From: Dehalococcoidales bacterium
GTDB taxonomy: Bacteria; Chloroflexota; Dehalococcoidia; Dehalococcoidales; UBA3254
DNA: 7,764 bases
Direction: 5' to 3'
Assembly: GCA_028718465.1 (NCBI GenBank)
Contig: JAQULX010000123.1
Span: forward strand, 1 to 7,764
Shown: piece after piece, positions 4,894 to 7,764 of the stretch
Layout: every line of letters starts with the position of its first letter
Position numbering within the stretch: the first letter of the stretch is position 1
Program-made: the position numbers and the translations under genes
The notes under the pieces: generated by a model
Told to the model about the DNA's origin: nothing
The model's input: the letters and a program-made list of their open reading frames with translations, nothing else
Database searches by the model: none

Positions 4894-5979
4894 TTATATT
4901 TTACCAGGAATTGCTAATCTTTCGATGACGGCATCGGCTACCTGCGAGGTACCCACGCCGCCGCATTTACCGGGCATCATATCATAGGTCAATTTTTGGC
5001 CTTCAGCAATGACCGCAGCAATTGCCCTTTCCAGACGTTCGGCGGCTGACGTTTCTCCCAGGTAACGGAGCATCAGCATGCCGGAAAGTATGGTGGCCAG
5101 AGGGTTCACCTTGTTTTGCCCGGCATATTTGGGAGCACTACCATGGGTAGGCTCAAAGACGGCCACACCATCTCCCAGATTGGCTCCGGGAGCCACGCCC
5201 AGTCCTCCGACCAGTCCGGCGCATAGATCGGACACGATATCACCGTACAGATTTGGCAGCACCATGACATCAAACTGCACGGGGTTGCGGACCAATTGCA
5301 TGCACAGGTTGTCAACAATGAAATCATTGAATTCAATATCGGCATAGCTTTTCGCGACGTCCCTGGCCACAGCCAGAAACAGGCCGTCGGAAAACTTCAT
5401 AATATTGGCTTTGTGAACAGCCGTGACCTTCTTACGGTTATTTGCCCTGGCATAATCGAAAGCATATTTCACTATCCGCCTCGTTCCGAACTCAGAGATC
5501 AGCTTCAGGCTTATGCCGGTGTCTTCCCGGACTTTGCCCCGGGTTTCCTCGATCAACTCAAGCAGCCTGACAGCCTCAGGAGACCCTTTTTCATACTCAA
5601 TTCCGGCATAGAGGTCTTCGGTATTTTCACGGACTATGACGATGTCTACATTCTTATACGGAGATGGAACGCCGGGATAGGTCTTGCAAGGCCGCAGACA
5701 GGCAAACAGGTCCAGACTCTTGCGCAGGGCGACATTGACGCTGCGGAATCCGGTACCCACCGGTGTGGTCACCGGGCCTTTAAGGGCAATCTTGTTTTTC
5801 CTTATTGAGGCCAGAACAGAATCCGGCAGGGGCGTCCCCCGGGCAGCCATTACACCGGCTCCCGCTTCAGCAATCTCCCAGTTAAATTCAACTCCGGTGG
5901 CTTCCAGCACCCGGCGGGCGGCTGCCGTTACTTCCGGTCCGATGCCGTCACCGGGAATCAGAGTCACATTGTAGGCCAT
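4894..5979 (-). CDS. icd: Isocitrate dehydrogenase, short monomer-type beta-decarboxylating enzyme
   Basis: Converts isocitrate to 2-oxoglutarate and CO2 in the cytoplasm. It is a 361-residue member of the isocitrate/isopropylmalate dehydrogenase family. Isocitrate specificity is supported by Ser80-Val-Asn82 and Arg86 in RSVNVALR, matching E. coli Icd Ser113, Asn115 and Arg119, and by Arg96, Arg117 and Tyr124 in RENTEDLYAGIE. Lys190 (VHKANIMK) and the metal-binding Asp223, Asp247 and Asp251 are present. The cofactor loop HGSAPKYAGQNKVNP (279-293) keeps the NADP-type Lys284, Tyr285 and Val291, and Tyr332 matches E. coli Tyr391, but E. coli Arg395 is Pro336 here. The frame is open upstream to 6057, but that would overlap leuD; the ATG at 5979 has AAGGAG (5995-5990) 10 nt upstream and gives the canonical MAYNVTLIPGDGIG. 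It starts 25 bp after leuD. Homoisocitrate or isopropylmalate activity is less likely. Confidence 0.9.
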   Translation of the reverse strand: MAYNVTLIPGDGIGPEVTAAARRVLEATGVEFNWEIAEAGAGVMAARGTPLPDSVLASIRKNKIALKGPVTTPVGTGFRSVNVALRKSLDLFACLRPCKTYPGVPSPYKNVDIVIVRENTEDLYAGIEYEKGSPEAVRLLELIEETRGKVREDTGISLKLISEFGTRRIVKYAFDYARANNRKKVTAVHKANIMKFSDGLFLAVARDVAKSYADIEFNDFIVDNLCMQLVRNPVQFDVMVLPNLYGDIVSDLCAGLVGGLGVAPGANLGDGVAVFEPTHGSAPKYAGQNKVNPLATILSGMLMLRYLGETSAAERLERAIAAVIAEGQKLTYDMMPGKCGGVGTSQVADAVIERLAIPGKI

Positions 5980-6004
5980 ACAGATCGTTCTCCTTAAGTA
6001 GAAA

Positions 6005-6499
6005 TCAGAGCCTGAAATCTCCGTTCTTTTTAATATACTCCAGCAGACCGCCTTCATTTAAAATATTGAGCATTACCGGGGGAATCCTGCCAAAGGTAAG
6101 TGTTTGACCACTGGTCAAGTCCTTGACCGAGCCCGCCGGCAGGTCCACCTCCAGTTCGTCGCCGTCTTTGATTTTATCGGTATCGCAAATTAAAACCGGC
6201 AAACCCTGGTTGATGGCATTGCGAAAGAAGATGCGCGCTACTGATTTGGCCAGGACTGCGCTGACACCGGCCATCTTGATTACCAGGGGAGCATGTTCCC
6301 GGCTGGAGCCTAAACCGAAGTTACTGCCGCCAACGACGAAATCTCCCGGTCTAACACGAGACGCAAAGGTGGGGTCAGCATCTTCCAGGACATGCTTAGC
6401 CAGCTCCGGGAGATTGCTGCGGAGACCCGCCAGCCGTCCGGGTACGATTAAGTCAGTGGAAATATTATCGCCAAATTTAAAAGCTTTGCCTTTAAACAT
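6005..6499 (-). CDS. leuD: Aconitase-family small subunit (LeuD/HacB type)
   Basis: Swivel-domain small subunit of a two-part hydro-lyase that works with the large subunit upstream. The 164-residue product has KFGDNISTDLIVPG (8-21), the substrate-binding GLGSSREHAP (62-71) and ARIFFRNAINQGLP (88-101). Archaeal-type isopropylmalate isomerases usually have a YLVY-like loop and homoaconitases a YLRT-like loop after this start; here residues 20-27 read PGRLAGLR, so the loop is neither. Because the next gene is an isocitrate dehydrogenase and no leuA or leuB is in view, citrate (aconitase activity) is the likely substrate, with isopropylmalate or homocitrate as alternatives. The ATG overlaps the large-subunit stop as TAATG, with GAGG upstream in the end of that gene, so the two subunits are translationally coupled. 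The stop is TGA. Confidence 0.88.
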   Translation of the reverse strand: MFKGKAFKFGDNISTDLIVPGRLAGLRSNLPELAKHVLEDADPTFASRVRPGDFVVGGSNFGLGSSREHAPLVIKMAGVSAVLAKSVARIFFRNAINQGLPVLICDTDKIKDGDELEVDLPAGSVKDLTSGQTLTFGRIPPVMLNILNEGGLLEYIKKNGDFRL

Positions 6500-7752
6500 T
6501 ATAGTACCTCACGAGGATCAGTAATTTCACCCTTGATAGCGCTGGCTGCCGCAGTAGCTGTACTGGCCAGATAAATCAGTGACTCCGGGTTCCCCATACG
6601 GCCTTTGAAATTTCGGTTGGCCGTAGAGAGGCAGGCTTCGCCGTTTCCCAGCACACCCTGATGCAGACCCAGGCAACCTCCGCAGCCCGGCGGCAGGATA
6701 ACCGCTCCGGCTTCGATCAAATCAGTAATATAGTTCTTCCTGACAGCTTCCAGCAATACGGACTTAGAGGCCGGACCGACAATCAACCGGGTGTCCGGAT
6801 GACGCTTTCGGCCCCGCAAAATAGACGCGGCCAGGGCCAGGTCTTCCACCCGACCGTTGGTGCACGTACCGATAAACACCTGCTGTATTTTTGTACCCTT
6901 CAGGGCTCGGACGGGAGCAGTGTTATCGACTGTATGCGGCCTGGAAACTGTCGGCTCAAGCTTATCCAGGTCGATGTTGATTACCCGCTCATATTCAGCA
7001 TCGCTGTCCGCTTCCAGATGCTGGTAGTCCTGAACCCGTCCGTGCTCATGTAAATACCCTTGAGTAAGTCCGTCCGAGGCAAACAGGCCCACCTTGTCCC
7101 CGGCTTGCACCGCCATATTGGAAACAGTCAGACGGTCGGAGATACTCATACGGTCGACAGCTTCACCGGCAAATTCCAGTGATTTATAAGTAGCGCCGTC
7201 CGCGCCTATCAGACCAACAAGGTGTAAAATCAGATCCTTGGCGTAGACTCCTTTGCTGAAATCCCCCTTGACCCGGACCTGCACGGTTTCCGGCACCCGA
7301 AACCAGGTTTTTCCCAGAGCCATGGCAATCGCGACATCGGAAGAACCCATGCCGGTAGCAAAAGCCCCCAGCCCGCCAGCGGTGACAGTATGTGAATCAG
7401 CGCCCACTATCACATCTCCAGGCCTGGCGTAGGACTCGGCCACTATCTGGTGGCAGACTCCCTCCCCCACATCGGAGAGCCGGACACCGGCCTGCCGGGC
7501 AAACTGACGGAGGAACATGTGATCATTAGACAAGGCTGCCTGGGGGCTGGGAGCAGCATGGTCCATGAAAAGAATGGTCCGGTCCTTACGAGCCGGCTCC
7601 GGGATGCAGCTCTGCAAGAACTGGCGGACTGTCAGCGGCCCCGTGGTGTCCTGTACGAAGACCAGATCCACTTCGGATATTACGATGTCCCCAGTCCTGG
7701 CTTCCGTGCCCGACTTTCTACTCAGGATTTTCTCGGCTAATGTCTTTCCCAT
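6499..7752 (-). CDS. leuC: Aconitase-family large subunit (LeuC/HacA type)
   Basis: Catalytic [4Fe-4S] subunit of a two-part hydro-lyase. The 417-residue length is that of the archaeal/HacA type, shorter than the roughly 466 residues of E. coli LeuC. The cluster ligands are Cys297 (GTCTNGR), Cys357 and Cys360 (PPGCGGCLG). Further hallmarks are FMDHAAPSP (62-70), GADSHTVTAGGLGAFATGMGSSD (117-139) and TANRNFKGRMGN near the C-terminus. The ATG at 7752 gives MGKTLAEKIL, the normal N-terminus; only 12 bases precede it, with GAGAA as a weak possible Shine-Dalgarno, and the promoter lies outside the window. It heads the visible part of the operon leuC-leuD-icd-HIT. A name based on leucine synthesis is conventional; the operon partner icd favours citrate/isocitrate isomerisation, feeding 2-oxoglutarate and glutamate synthesis. 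Enzyme class is certain, exact substrate is not. Confidence 0.93.
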   Translation of the reverse strand: MGKTLAEKILSRKSGTEARTGDIVISEVDLVFVQDTTGPLTVRQFLQSCIPEPARKDRTILFMDHAAPSPQAALSNDHMFLRQFARQAGVRLSDVGEGVCHQIVAESYARPGDVIVGADSHTVTAGGLGAFATGMGSSDVAIAMALGKTWFRVPETVQVRVKGDFSKGVYAKDLILHLVGLIGADGATYKSLEFAGEAVDRMSISDRLTVSNMAVQAGDKVGLFASDGLTQGYLHEHGRVQDYQHLEADSDAEYERVINIDLDKLEPTVSRPHTVDNTAPVRALKGTKIQQVFIGTCTNGRVEDLALAASILRGRKRHPDTRLIVGPASKSVLLEAVRKNYITDLIEAGAVILPPGCGGCLGLHQGVLGNGEACLSTANRNFKGRMGNPESLIYLASTATAAASAIKGEITDPREVL

Positions 7753-7764
7753 CGTTCTATTCTC

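Noticed and set aside
5296..5808. Rightward 170-codon ORF opposite icd
   Set aside because: Antisense to invariant catalytic residues of icd, with no recognisable protein features.
5980..6057. 26-codon N-terminal extension of icd
   Set aside because: It would overlap the end of leuD, has no homologous sequence expected before MAYNVTLIPGDG, and the internal ATG has a proper AAGGAG.
1..7764. CRISPR array, tRNA, rRNA, transposase or phage genes
   Set aside because: No regularly spaced direct repeats, tRNA-like cloverleaf, rRNA motif or mobile-element protein was seen on either strand.

Overview
The window reads as the end of an assembled bacterial contig from an anaerobe. Bases 1-17 (CGACGCTCTTCCGATCT) match the 3' end of the Illumina universal adapter, so biological sequence starts at base 18. 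Gene content is bacterial and dense, with TAA and TGA stops, three alternative TTG/TAATG-style junctions and roughly balanced base composition. The set of genes (short ArgA-like acetyltransferase behind nadK, HacA/HacB-type aconitase-family subunits beside an isocitrate dehydrogenase, HtrA lipoprotein) suggests an anaerobe, possibly a Dehalococcoidia-like Chloroflexota. That placement is a guess from family resemblance and not a search result.

Layout. 18-124 (-): the 5' end of a small Lys/Glu-rich ORF with a good promoter and Shine-Dalgarno but a TGA at codon 3. 258-1373 (-): HtrA/DegP-type serine protease lipoprotein. 1374-1679: 306-bp non-coding gap with a candidate htrA promoter and long inverted repeats. 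1680-2291 (-): MarC-family membrane protein. 2292-2424: divergent promoter region with a strong sigma70-type promoter pointing right. 2425-4276 (+): a tight three-gene operon, NAD kinase, short N-acetylglutamate-synthase-like acetyltransferase and Nudix ADP-ribose pyrophosphatase, the first pair abutting and the second overlapping. 4277-4522: convergent intergenic stretch with degenerate palindromic repeats and a 16-bp sequence copied from, or shared with, the Nudix gene. 7752-4523 (-): a four-gene operon, aconitase/isopropylmalate-isomerase large subunit, small subunit, isocitrate dehydrogenase and HIT protein.

How they fit together. The leftward operon looks like the citrate to 2-oxoglutarate segment used to make glutamate: the leuC/leuD-like pair would isomerise citrate to isocitrate, and the dehydrogenase carries isocitrate-specific residues and a mostly NADP-type cofactor pocket. 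The rightward operon makes NADP (NAD kinase), acetylates glutamate for arginine synthesis (inferred) and clears ADP-ribose. The two operons are therefore plausibly linked through NADP and glutamate, but this is inference. HtrA and MarC are envelope proteins, unrelated to that theme.

I do not see a novel defence, mobile or biosynthetic system. The items most worth checking are the contig-end artefact with the TGA-interrupted ORF, the substrate identity of the leuCD-like pair, the mutually exclusive stems between marC and htrA, and the odd repeats at 4311-4455.
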